The notes below the pieces were generated by a model. The model was not told the origin of the DNA. It made no database searches and saw only the letters and a program-made list of their open reading frames with translations. A stretch of DNA of 64,000 nucleotides from NCBI RefSeq assembly GCF_016808335.1, contig NC_053138.1:57628951-57692950 (forward strand). Reading direction: 5' to 3'. Within the stretch, counting starts at the first letter, position 1. Each line of letters starts with the position of its first letter. The translations under genes were made by a program, and so were the position numbers. Shown in pieces: positions 45,445-56,410 of the stretch. The DNA is from Panicum virgatum. Taxonomy: Eukaryota; Streptophyta; Magnoliopsida; Poales; Poaceae.

Positions 45445-46614
45445 CACCGGTTGAACCGATGACACTGCACCGGTTAAACAGGTAGGCATCGGATAGACCG
45501 ACGCGTGGTCGTCGAAGCAATGGTTGAATCGATGGTGCACAAAAGGGTGTCGGTGCATTCACCATACCATTCTCCAGAGAGCGTGTCGCGAAGCAAGAAG
45601 CCAAGTCTTCAGCACTGGTTGAACCGGTGGGCGTTAGAGCAAGGCATCGATCAAATGACGTTAGCAGCAGGCGTGCGTCAGAAGCTCAACGGCTATGTGC
45701 TGGGATAGGGTGACCAGTTTAACCGATGCCTCCCAGGCATATGCATCGGTTAAACCGATATGCATCGGTTAAACCGATGCTATGCTGATTTTTGCTAGCC
45801 GTTGGAGCAACTGCTCTTTAGACTTGGTGGCCTATATATACGCATCACCCCAGCCATTTGAAGCTTGCTGGAGACCTGAGACACCCCACACACATTGAAG
45901 AACATCTCCAAGCCTTCCAAGTGCTTAGTGATCAAATCTTTAGTCCTTAGCACACCTTTGAGAGTGTTAGTGCTAAGTTAGCTCTTGAGTGAGTGTGAGA
46001 GCAAGGTGTTGTGCCTTGTGTGCTGGTTCTAGAGTGAACCACAAGTGTATCTCAGTGTGCCGGCCATCCTAGGAGTCTTGGTGGCTCGCCGGCAAGTCTA
46101 CGACCCTCCGGCTTGGTGTGGAACGGCGTGGACAGCTTTGTGCGGGGGACGTAGAGACCCCCATTCTTTGTGGAGAAGCTCCTTAGTGAAAAATGGAATT
46201 AAGGTGACCGTGGTGACTTGGTATCTCCAAAAGAGACTTGATTACCGGGAAGCGATACTCTTTGTGAGTGCTTCAACAACGTGGAGTAAGATTGGCTTTG
46301 TGCCTAACCGAACCACAGGATAAATCTCGCGTCAAGAGTTTGCTTCCTCTCATCCCCGTCTTTAAGCTTCCGCATTTATTTCTTGTAACTTATGTGCCTT
46401 TACTTTTTTAGTGTAATATCTTGCTAGGATTGGCTATAGGTTGCTAAACTCTTTTGGGATAAGGATTTCACACTAGTTGAACCATAGCTGCACATGTAGA
46501 TAGCATGTTTTAGTTTAAGTTTTTATGCAAACTAGTTGGAGCCATAGATTAAGGTTTTAGATTATCTAATTTACCCCATCCCCCTCTTAGGCTAAGAGCA
46601 CTCGATTTTTTTCA
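45445..46614 (-). mobile_element. Solo LTR, family A (copy 2), right piece
   Basis: Continues the LTR begun at 28360 and ends TTTTTTCA at 46614, followed by the target duplication ACAAC (46615-46619). The two pieces together are about 1.37 kb, close to the other family members. Confidence 0.9.
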
Positions 46615-46619
46615 ACAAC

Positions 46620-46763
46620 TTTAATGGAGTATTTGCCTATGATTTTTGGAACTACAAGGAAGGGAGGAAGGCCACTCTTGGAGATGTTATTGAATACTTG
46701 ATTGACCAAGTGAAGCAACTCACCATGGCCCGTAGGAAGTCTCGCAGGTATAACGTGGTATGA
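46620..46763 (+). pseudogene. XH-domain gene copy 2, 3' end of the last exon
   Basis: Encodes FWNYKEGRKATLGD and onward to KQLTMARRKSRR with stop at 46761-46763. This is the C-terminal part of the XH domain and aligns with the end of copy 1 (ELWNYKEGRRAT...). It continues in frame from 28359 once the 18.3-kb insertion and one ACAAC are removed. Confidence 0.92.
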
Positions 46764-49480
46764 GCATTTCATGGCTTAAGACCCTAGGGTGCACGTGCAG
46801 CATCGCACATGTCTGAAAAACAATAGTGCGAAAAAAATAACCACATTAAATTTTAGTGGCAACAAGCATTTTTGAGAAACTATATATGGTGAAAATAAAC
46901 AATGAGGTCTCAATTTCAGTTGCAACAAACATTTTATTAGAGTGCATATGCGGTACGCATGTGTTTTAAAAAACTTAGTACAAAATTTAATAAACAATAA
47001 TTTTATATTTAGATAAAGATGTATGCAGAATAATAATACAATGACAATCTTTTTATGGCCATGAAACTCTTCATTGTTTGCAAATCAGAATGTTGCATAA
47101 ATCGAAGTATAAATCATCGTTTCTCCAGGAAGTATAAATCGAAGCATCATTATCATCGGAATAAATCAGAATGGTGCCACCACAATGGCACAAACAATCA
47201 ACCTGCAGATGGAAAAAAGACAGCTACAGCCTACATGTACATTGTTGCTGGTCACAAGACATGAAAGCATCTAGCCATAAAAAAAAGGTGAATACACTAC
47301 GATCACAAAATGTATCCACCACGAGTAACCCTTCCTGATGATGGTTTTCTACTTAACACATTCGGTGTTGAGTGTCTTTTGCTTCTGGTCAAAAGAATCA
47401 TGAGAGATGGCTAATTACTCAGTACCATTACTCAGTATGTTAACTTGACAAGATTTAAAACAATAAGACACCTCTAAGACGTCTCAAGCTAAAAAGTATT
47501 GTCATTTCTCTGACAATAGCAAAATAGTAAAACTTAGTGTTATAACAGATGCATTAAAATTAGAAGCATCAACTTTTTCTATGTAACCAAAATTTTATTT
47601 CAAGCAATATAAATAAAAAATCACGTAATTTGTCTGAATACATTATTAAAGCAAAGTTAATTTGATAACCTAATTGAACTTCATCCAAACACCACCACCA
47701 TGCTTCATGCTGTTTTCAGACAAGGAGATTGAGCTCAAGCAAGAGAGGAGTAACACTCAATGTCATTTCAGACCTAGGTCTATTGTCACGGAGAAGGCTT
47801 GCCCCAACTTCACTGATCACTTGGAAGAAACAAATTCACCTGTCACATCTGGAAACACTTTTAGAATGCGATGAAAACCAAGCAAGTTGATCAACCGATC
47901 TGATTTTTCTCAGATTTTGATTGTGGTTCCGTATCTCTGCTTTGCCATGATAACTCAGAATATTGCCTTCACTTGTAAGGACTCGTCTTAAAAACAATCT
48001 TTACAACTTGAATTCAGAAAACATGCGGAGCGATTCAGAACAAATTATACGAGACAAGGTTTGCAAATAAATGAAATATTTCATAGTAGTACCAAAAGGG
48101 CCAAATTGATGGAAACTCTTTCACCCTCATATCTCATAATCAGGTGAACTACAAGACGTGGTCTCTCCCAACATGTCTCCCAGCCTCACCATTGACTTAG
48201 CAATGGCAAAGTTCACACACCGTTACTGAAGTCTGAACCCAACAGCTTCATGTAAACGCTCAACTGATGCGATCTTAGGAGGTCACCTGAATCAGAATAT
48301 TTGTCTAAAAATTGAAGACATATGAACCCAAATTCTGTAATCCTTTGGAAGCATCAATTTCTTTTTTTGGTCGCCACAGGAATTAAAAGATGGAAATAGA
48401 CTCGCTTTATTTGTTTAAATGAGCTATAAAACGATATAATAAGTTATACGAATTAAAACCTTCATTTAAGCTGTGATACATACCTTTAGAATCAACAGAC
48501 CAACACTTCAAATGGGACTATGGGCCCTTCAGAACATGTGTGTCTTGAATCTTGATGTTGTAATAAACAGAGAAATGAACACAAATTCACCTGTCACATT
48601 TTTTTGCTACTGAACGTCCGAATGAATCGTAGGAAGCAGTGTGACATCCACAGTTGACAAGACACAAAATAGTATTGTCCTAATTGTTTATTCATTCATC
48701 TGCATATGTTTGTACCTGATATAAAAAAAAGCATCATTATATATATTGAGTGAAAACAACCTGAAGGCAACACGAAGATGCATGTAAAAGCTTTTGTATC
48801 TTACTGACTGATCTAAAGCAAGCATTATTGTTTGCATTTCATTTAGAGAGGCTGCAACTGTTAGGCATTATGTACAAAATGTGTCATGCAAACAAACTTT
48901 TCTCTGCTCACCAAAAACAGTAGTGGTCATATCAAAATCATCAGAGTTAAGGAAAACTGAAAATATCCATACTGTTCGTAAGCAAAAGTGGTCATACTAA
49001 ATATTCTTTGGACTATTCCTAAAAGAATTTATATAAACTCCCAAGACGATGAGTAGCATCCAACAACATTTCCTCTCTTCTCTATTCATGAATGCTCTGC
49101 ACATTCCTAGTCCCCAGCAACTATCTACATGATCAGGTTGAAAAATTCATAAACTGAAGCATAGCAAGGACATCAGAGAGAGTGCATGTTCAGTTATTCC
49201 AGTGGACTGAGCAGCTAGCTAAACGAGAAGAAAGATGTATCACCTAATGCTTTGTCGATGGTGAGGGTTGCTTGCGGCTAGGCAGCTAGCAACTAACTCT
49301 ACCTGATTGGTGATGACCCATCTCTGCTACTTTCAGAGCTTCCATGATCCCATCTGAGGTCAAGACTGCACAAGCGGTCAACACATGTAAGCATTTTAAC
49401 AAACACATGATGCCCAAACCAATGGTCGGTGAAACAATTTGCATTAGATACCAGAGCCAACTTGTGGGGAAGGATGGGGG
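46764..49480. other. AT-rich sequence with no recognised gene
   Basis: No supportable protein. A minus-strand stretch at about 49299-49360 has acceptor- and donor-like borders (TGTGCAG ... TCAG|GTAGAG) and could encode about 20 residues of a former gene. A short minus-strand frame at about 48140-48220 is equally anonymous. Confidence 0.3.
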
Positions 49481-51015
49481 CGTAAATGATCCGCCGCCGG
49501 AATGGATAGGGTGCCGAGATGGGGCCGGGGCATCAACAGGATGACAACCGCCCTCTCCTCTTCGCACGACTGTCCAGACCTATCCTCTCCGTGCGGCACA
49601 CCAATGGTGAGGCTTGGACGTTCTGGTGGAGGGGGGACACCGGCGTGGATGGGTGGATGTGGTGGAGGAAATCGCCCGTGCCATCGCCGTGGTGGTCCTA
49701 CCCTCCGCCGCCACTGTCCGGGAGGCCGGGCTCCCCCGCTCGTTCAACGAGCAGGTACGCGGCGGCGCGAGGTCCACGACGGTGTGGAGGAGGTGCAGCT
49801 GCGAGGAGTGGGCGTTGACAGCGATGGGGACGGCGGCCACGCGAGGCGCGCGTGGGGAATCCGCGGCGGGGGGCGTGCGTCGCCTATTGCGCGCGCGCGA
49901 CTTGCCCTCCCGCGCGCCGCCGCGGAAGGCACACCCGCCGCCCAATCCACGCCGGTGGCCTGGCCGCTCATGCACTATGCCCACTCCTCTCGCACGCCGC
50001 GCCTCAGCCTCCACCCGCCCGCGCGCAGCCCCGCCACGCGCGCGTGCTCGAGCCGCTCCGGTCCCGAGTCGGCTCCATGCCGCGCGGAGGGAGGGTGGCG
50101 CCGGGTGATGGAGAGGGACGCTGGCGGCAGGCCGCCGCCAGTGGGATCCGAGGTGCGCCGCCGCCAGAGAAGGGGATCTCGCGGCATGGGGGGCGAGGCA
50201 TGGGAGGGGGGATTGGATCGCAGGTGGTGGTGCTATAGGCCTGCTAATGGTTTGGGTTGAAATGAATTTTATGGGGTGGGTTTTGAAATGTGTTGTGTTT
50301 GGATGGGTTAAAATGGGTTGTATTAGTTAATGGGTGGGTCGGGCGGGTTCTATATAAATGCGGGTTGATGTGGGTTGTATTAGTAAAATTTAAAGCTTTA
50401 CATGTGCCTCCAAAAGCAGAATAGTTTTACTCCGTGCATTTCTTAATGGGAGGCAAGCAGCATACCTAATGAGCATTCTGCAAGCACTATTTATTTAAAA
50501 AATAATTATCTAAAATAATTTTAGGGAAAGAACGCATGCTGTTACCAAGCATTATTCTTTTCCATAAAAATAGGAAGAAATATTTTTCACAAAGCATTCT
50601 GTTTCTGTTACATATATTGCTACCTTATTGACTTTCATAGTTGACAGCAAAATTCATAAGATTCAAACGTTCAACAATATAAATACAAATTTATCTGAGG
50701 TATTTCAACAAGCACATCATGTTCAACTGGATCACATGGACCTACCAATGATTCATTCCTGCCTCAGCAAATATTCAAACCTTCAGAACTAATAAGCCAG
50801 TAAAAATGACATGGAACATGTTTGTCCAAAACCAATCCCTTAACTCTAACATTAAGGGCTTTTGTAATCATATCGGTACCTATCGACTCCATAATAATTG
50901 ATGGAAAAATTCAAGACCAAATGTACTGCAAAAGCAATAAAAATTTGTGTGAGGCATTTCAACAAACACATCATGTTCAACTGGATCGCATGTACCTGGA
51001 CTTGTGATTCATTAA
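49481..51015. other. GC-rich patch then AT-rich sequence with a short diverged repeat
   Basis: About 49480-50260 is very GC-rich with long open frames on both strands but no family I recognise, probably composition only. At about 50703-50756 and 50946-51010 a segment of about 55 bp (ATTTCAACAAACACATCATG-like) is repeated, with a weaker match near 49390. Confidence 0.35.
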
Positions 51016-51941
51016 GGGCCCGTTTGGTAGAGCTCCGGCTCCTCGAAAAACAGCTCCGGCTCCAGCTCCTCTGGTGGAGCGGCTTCTCGGGTGGAGCCGA
51101 AGTCGTTTTGAAAAATGTTTGGCAAAACAGCTCCACCAGTTAGATTGAGGTTGTGAAATGTCTAAAGTGCCCTTTCTTTTTTTTTCCATTTGCTTTCTTT
51201 TCCTTTATTTCCCCTCCTTTTATTTTCCTCTCCCTTTTCTTTTTTCCCCCTCCTCCTCCTTATCCATTCGGCGCACCTCCCCGGCGCCCGCCTCGCTCTC
51301 GCCGCCGCCCAACCCCCCCCCCCCCCCCGCCTCGCTCTCGCCGCCGCCGGCTCCCTCCCAGCCTCATGATCCCGCCGCCGCCGGCCCCCTCCTCGGCCTC
51401 GAGCTCCCGCCCGCGCCCCCTCCTCCTCTGAACACGGCAGCCCGCGCCTCCTCCTCCTCCACCCATCGCGGCAGCCCGCGCCGCCTCCTCCTCCACCAAT
51501 CGCGGCGCCCCGCGCCTCCTCCTCCACGCGTCCGCTGCCAGCCACCTCCTCCGCCGCCGGGCACATCCTCCCCGACCCCGCAGGCCGCGTGCCTAGGCTC
51601 GCCGCCGGCCACCTCGTCCCGGCCTCGCCCGTTGGCTTGCCGCCGGCCACCTCGTCCCGGCCTCGCCCGGTGGCTCGCCGCCGGCCACCTCGTCCCCGAC
51701 TCCGCAGGCCCTCGCCGCCGGCCATCTCGTCCCCGCGGGCCACGCTCCAGCGGACCCCACCTGGGGGCAAGTATGGCAAAGTGTTGCCAGAGCCGCGCGG
51801 AGCCACCAATTCCTGGCTCCTCCTTGCGTGTGGAAGCCGCAAGGGGCTCCATGGGCAGCTCCTCGCGCGGAGCTGGTGCACAACACACCGTTTGGCAGTG
51901 CTCCTGCTGAAGCCGCGTTTGGAGCCCTGCCAAATAGGGCC
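51016..51941. mobile_element. PIF/Harbinger-like non-autonomous element, TSD TAA
   Basis: A 926-bp GC-rich element with ends GGGCCCGTTTGGTAGAGC / GCTCCAAACGCGG...CTGCCAAATAGGGCC and a TAA duplication (51013-51015 and 51942-51944). Its interior shares sequence in reverse orientation with 26986-27781. No transposase. Confidence 0.75.
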
Positions 51942-52046
51942 TAATTCTGGGCATACCTCGATGCTTTGCTCATCAGTAGTCAAGATGATAGAAGAATAAC
52001 ATCACAAGAGGAGATAAGAGGAGAGGAGAGTACTTACAAGGACTCT

Positions 52047-52421
52047 TCAGAAGGCCTCGTCGATCTCCTGGAAAGTGAGGCCCTTCTTCTCGAGGAAAGA
52101 CCGCCTGTAGACTATGGGGGAGCCCCTGACCTTGGGGTGGGAGAGGAACTTGACGGCGTTCTCGACGTAGTCCTCCCTCATGGGCTGCAGTGCCGCCTCG
52201 AACACGAGCTTGTCGGCCCCAGCTCCCGGGTCAGCATCTGTTGCTGCTGCTGCTAGGGCAAGGATCCCATCCAATCAGGCATCAATCAGGATCCCAATCC
52301 CCTGTAGAGTTGGGGATTGAGTCGAGTCAAACGGTAAGAGGAGGGAATATGATCGAATTGGAGAGAGGCAGGTACCTGTGCTTGGGGATTGCTGCTGGTC
52401 GGAGCCGGTGGCGGAGGCCAT
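52047..52421 (-). pseudogene. PEX14: PEX14 5' fragment with premature stop
   Basis: PEX14 is the peroxisomal membrane docking protein for PEX5/PEX7 cargo receptors. Two exons are seen on the minus strand: 52421-52376 (MASATGSDQQQSPST) and 52252 to about 52038, with the conserved N-terminal domain (NAVKFLSHPKVRGSP, RRSFLEKKGLTFQEIDEAF). Directly after DEAF, where the family has Arg, the codon is TGA (52047-52049), readily explained by CGA to TGA. The donor GTAAGT follows at 52037. I found no transmembrane or coiled-coil exons downstream, where a Harbinger-like element begins at 51941. It is therefore a truncated duplicate. Confidence 0.8.
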
Positions 52422-53635
52422 GGCCTCGCCCACGCCTCTCGCAGGAGTCCATTGGATCCGCGCCACCATCCCCACCATCTATGACGACCTCCACCAGGCC
52501 TTCGTCGTCGCCGAGGGGGCCGCCACCGGCCACCACCACCGTTGTTGGATCCACCGGTCGTCGCCTAGGGTTTCAGTCGGGGCCCAGGCAGGGGCTCGGT
52601 GGCGGAGGACTGGCGCGGGGGCGGGGGAGGCAAGGGTGCGGGGTGACGGAGCAGTAGCGCGGCGGTGGGGGGGCGCACGGGGCTGGAGGAGCAGGAGGCT
52701 TGGCGCGGGGGCTGGGGCCGGGGCCGGGGCCGGGGCAGCAAGGGCGCGGGGGTGCAGGAGTAGCAAGGCGATGGGGGCGCAGGAGCAGGAGGCAAGGCGG
52801 TGAGAAAGGAATGCAATCCGTGAATGACGGGGCGAGGCGCGGAAGGCGGGGGTGGGTACAGGCGGGCGGGTAAAGAAGGCCACCGTGACAAAAAAAAATT
52901 GGTTTTGGGCGGAATCATTTCGGAAGACGCCGTTTTTTGGTCCGCCGGTCCTGGCAACTGCGTAGCTCTTATACGTGGACCATTAAGATGTGTTTTATGA
53001 CAGGTATGAGTGAATTAATTTTGGTGCAAAATGTATTAGGAAGTTTCATCCTTTATAATATAGAATAGTATAGAAGTATAGATTTAATTCCAAATTGTGT
53101 ATGCTGATTCCTGAACTATTTGACTTCCAAAATGGCTGCGTTGGAGTATGTTCTGGGAACCTGCCGCTGTACCTGTGCCCACACCTGTGTAACTTGGCGT
53201 GTGCCGCTGACATGTGGTCCCGCCCTGAACCATCTGTGCAGCCAAAACCACAATAAAAGCCATGGAGGATCTTGAGCCCCACTAATCCTGCATGCATGAG
53301 CTTTCATTCCATAATTAGCAGCGCCGGCCATGCTCCCATGCACGCGCCTAATCGAACATCCTTGGGGGCGCGTCCATGGATGGAAACATCCTAGGCAGAG
53401 ACGCGATCAAGAATGGGAACAGATCGAGGCGGATCCGCGTCGGCGATCCCGCGACGCGCTGGTGGGGATCGGCAGCTGCAGCAGCCCACGGCGGCACGGC
53501 GGCATGTGTTGGAGCTGAAGCCGCCGCGCATTCGGCGACACGGACGCGGGGCTGCGAGCGAGCATTCTCCTTAGTCCTTCCTTCCCCGGCGGCAAGACCA
53601 GGCGGCGGGCGTCTCTGCTTGTTCGGTGACGCGCC
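52422..53635. other. Upstream of PEX14 fragment and promoter region of the GT47 gene
   Basis: GC-rich PEX14 leader side (to about 52900), then mixed sequence leading to the GT47 start. 53390-53635 is GC-rich and likely 5'UTR. No other gene recognised. Confidence 0.4.
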
Positions 53636-55240
53636 ATGGCGAGCGGGGGCGCGGCGGCGGCGGCGCTGCGGGCCGCCAGGTGGCTCCTGCCGCTCGCCGT
53701 CCCAGCGTGCTGCGTCGTGTGGATGCTCCTCGCCTTCGCGCCCCCGACGCCGCCGGTGCTCGGGAATGAAGATATCGTTCACGCGTCACCGCGGCCGCCA
53801 GAGCGTGAGCTGATCGTTGACGCATCGCCGCCGCCGCCAAAGCTTGAAAAAATAACTGGCGCGTCATCACAGCCACCGAATCGTCAAGCAAGAATAGGGA
53901 CTCCGCCTTCGCCACCACCGCCACAGGTGGCACGTCGTCAAGAACGCCAGCGGCGCGCGGCGAGGCGGGCCGCCGTGGCCGACCGGTGCGCCGGCCGGTA
54001 CATCTACGTCCAGGAGCTGCCGCGTCGATTCAACGCCGACCTGCTCCGCGACTGCCGGTCCCTGTCGGAGTGGACGGACATGTGCAAGCACGTCGCCAAC
54101 GCCGGCATGGGCCCGCGGCTGACGCGCACCGGCGGCGTGCTCCCGCCCACCGGCTGGTACGACACCAACCAGTTCACCCTCGAGGTCGTCTTCCACAACC
54201 GGATGCGGCAGTACGGCTGCCTGACCGCCGACGCCTCCCGCGCCGCCGCCGTGTACGTGCCCTACTACGCCGGGCTCGACGTCGGCCGCCACCTGTGGGG
54301 GTTCAGCAACAGCGTGCGCGACGCGCTTGCCGAGGACCTCGTGGGCTGGCTCCGCTCGACGCCGGCGTGGGCGGCGCACGGCGGCCGGGACCACTTCCTC
54401 GTCGGCGGCCGCATCGCGTGGGACTTCCGGCGCCAGGACGACGGCGGCGGCGAGTGGGGCAGCCGCCTGCTCCTCCTCCCGGAGGCCAGGAACATGACGG
54501 CGCTCGTGCTCGAGTCCGGCCCGTGGCACGCGGGCGACGTCGGCGTGCCGTACCCGACCTACTTCCACCCGTCGCGAGCCGCCGAGGTGGCGTCCTGGCA
54601 GCGCACCGTCCGGCGCGCGCGGCGGCCGTGGCTGTTCGCGTTCGCCGGCGCGCGGCGGCCCGGCGGGGGCGGGGGCGGCACCCTGCGCGACGCCGTGATC
54701 GACCAGTGCGCGCGGTCGCGGCGGTGCGGGCTGCTGCAGTGCGGCCGCGGCCGGCGCAACGACTGCTACGCCCCCAGCAACGTCATGCGCCACCTCAGGA
54801 GCGCGGCCTTCTGCCTGCAGCCGCCGGGGGACTCGTACACGCGGCGGTCGGCGTTCGACGCCATGCTCGCCGGCTGCGTGCCGGTCTTCTTCCACCCGGG
54901 CTCGGCGTACACGCAGTACCGGTGGCACCTGCCGGTGGACCACGCGGGGTACTCGGTGTTCGTGCCGGGGGAGAGCGTGCGCAACGGCACGGTGCGGGTG
55001 GAGGACGTGCTCCGGCGGTTCGGCCGGGCGGAAGTGGCGGCCATGAGGGAGCGGGTGGTCAGGATGATCCCCGGCATCGTCTACAGGGACCCGAGGACCC
55101 CCGCCGGCGGGTTCAGGGACGCCTTTGACATCGCTGTCGACGGCATGATCGCCAGGGTTGGCAGGATCAAACGGGGGCTTCCTCCCTGGGAGGACAACCA
55201 TGATCAGCGTCGGTGGAATGGTTACTTCGACAGCCAGTGA
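53636..55240 (+). CDS. Exostosin-family GT47 glycosyltransferase, MUR3/xyloglucan galactosyltransferase-like
   Basis: A Golgi type II membrane protein of 534 aa from one exon. Arabidopsis MUR3 and relatives (GT47 clade A) add galactose to xyloglucan side chains; the exact acceptor here is unknown. A short cytosolic N-terminus is followed by a membrane anchor (about residues 15-36) and a Pro-rich, repeat-like stem (about 40-100, ASPRPPERELIVDASPPPPK). The exostosin domain follows (about 117-485), with IYVQELPRRFN, WYDTNQFTLE, FCLQPPGDSYTRRS and the sugar-nucleotide-binding side AMLAGCVPVFF. The ATG at 53636 has a strong context (GCCATGGCG) and no upstream in-frame candidate. The frame is intact and GC3-rich. 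Confidence 0.94.
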   Translation: MASGGAAAAALRAARWLLPLAVPACCVVWMLLAFAPPTPPVLGNEDIVHASPRPPERELIVDASPPPPKLEKITGASSQPPNRQARIGTPPSPPPPQVARRQERQRRAARRAAVADRCAGRYIYVQELPRRFNADLLRDCRSLSEWTDMCKHVANAGMGPRLTRTGGVLPPTGWYDTNQFTLEVVFHNRMRQYGCLTADASRAAAVYVPYYAGLDVGRHLWGFSNSVRDALAEDLVGWLRSTPAWAAHGGRDHFLVGGRIAWDFRRQDDGGGEWGSRLLLLPEARNMTALVLESGPWHAGDVGVPYPTYFHPSRAAEVASWQRTVRRARRPWLFAFAGARRPGGGGGGTLRDAVIDQCARSRRCGLLQCGRGRRNDCYAPSNVMRHLRSAAFCLQPPGDSYTRRSAFDAMLAGCVPVFFHPGSAYTQYRWHLPVDHAGYSVFVPGESVRNGTVRVEDVLRRFGRAEVAAMRERVVRMIPGIVYRDPRTPAGGFRDAFDIAVDGMIARVGRIKRGLPPWEDNHDQRRWNGYFDSQ

Positions 55241-56410
55241 TCATGTGCTTCTCGCTCCAGCGCTCATGCACACTGTTCATGCTTCCATTTGAATTCCTTG
55301 GCCGAGGTTACCTACTGTTCACCATCATGGAGTTACTGTTTGGTGTCATCTATTTTTCGTTTCAGCTCATTGCCAAGCAATTGCGTGCCCTCATAGTCAT
55401 AGAAACAGAACCAGGGAAAAACAACATCCGAGCGCTCCATTTGGTTGTATACATGTATGCACAATATATACTAGTAATATCCACAGACGAAGCTTGTCAG
55501 ATTTCAGAGTTAATTTAAAGACATGAAGTCAAGCATGATTTGTCTTTGCAACTTCTACACAAATAAGATATACTGATAACTACTGTTGCGAACAAAGAGT
55601 GCAGACCACATTCTGGGGCAGTGGCAAATGGAGCCCGACAGAACTGAAAAGCAAAGAGCCATACAAACATAGCTTCATGGAATCATGGCTGCAACAGTGG
55701 TCGAAACAGTAAAATCATAGCCTAAAATGAAAATTGATTGCTCAAAAAAGGTGCAAGACGCACACTACGATTCTGAAAGCAATGTGATATAATGCTATGC
55801 AATCGTTCAGAAAAAAAAATACAATGCTATGCAGAACAACCAAATTGAGCAATGCAGCTTCCAAGTTCCCGTGTAACTGGAACTTGCTGAGCGAATTCTG
55901 AAAAATGCAACACATAACAGATCATCCACGACAAACAATGGTTGAACTTGACCATAAGAAAGAGAAGCAAGAGCCAAACAAACCAAATTCAGACATCAGG
56001 ATCAGGAACATGTACAAAAGGGGCTTTGCAAACACCACAACCCCAGAGATATTACTTTCATAGCTCATAGGTTTACTAAATGAGTGCCATAATAGACAAG
56101 GGGAGTTTTACATGGTATTACTGCCACAATGTCAGAGCCGTCACAAGCTCACAGAAGCAGAAATAGCATAGCAATCAAGCATGTCTGACTAGCATATCTA
56201 AGCAAGAACAGAAGGGAGCAAAAGAGAGCACCTCAGGCCCAGAAGAGCGAGGGCGCCTATACCACTACGCCTGTTAGCGCATCCCACAAGTGTGGCAAAA
56301 CCGAAAGAGAGCATGTCAGATCTCTCCTTCAGATTGTAGGATAACTTGCTTTATTCTATACCTTAGTATGCATAGTAAGTAATACTGCTGTAATAGGGAG
56401 GTGAGTCTTG
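55241..56410. other. Intergenic between convergent GT47 and MEL2 genes
   Basis: The two genes converge, so both 3'UTRs lie here. AT-rich, no further gene recognised. Confidence 0.5.

Noticed and set aside
49502..50260. 252-aa open frame in the GC-rich patch
   Set aside because: Long frames exist on both strands there because stops are rare at this GC content; no domain or splice context supports a gene.
50230..50400. Telomere-like GGGTTG/GGGTTA-rich sequence
   Set aside because: Irregular GGGTTRT-like words, not the plant TTTAGGG repeat in register.
53867..55201. 444-aa minus-strand and 380-aa plus-strand frames over the GT47 gene
   Set aside because: Both are frame shadows created by very high GC3; the GT47 frame carries all conserved motifs.
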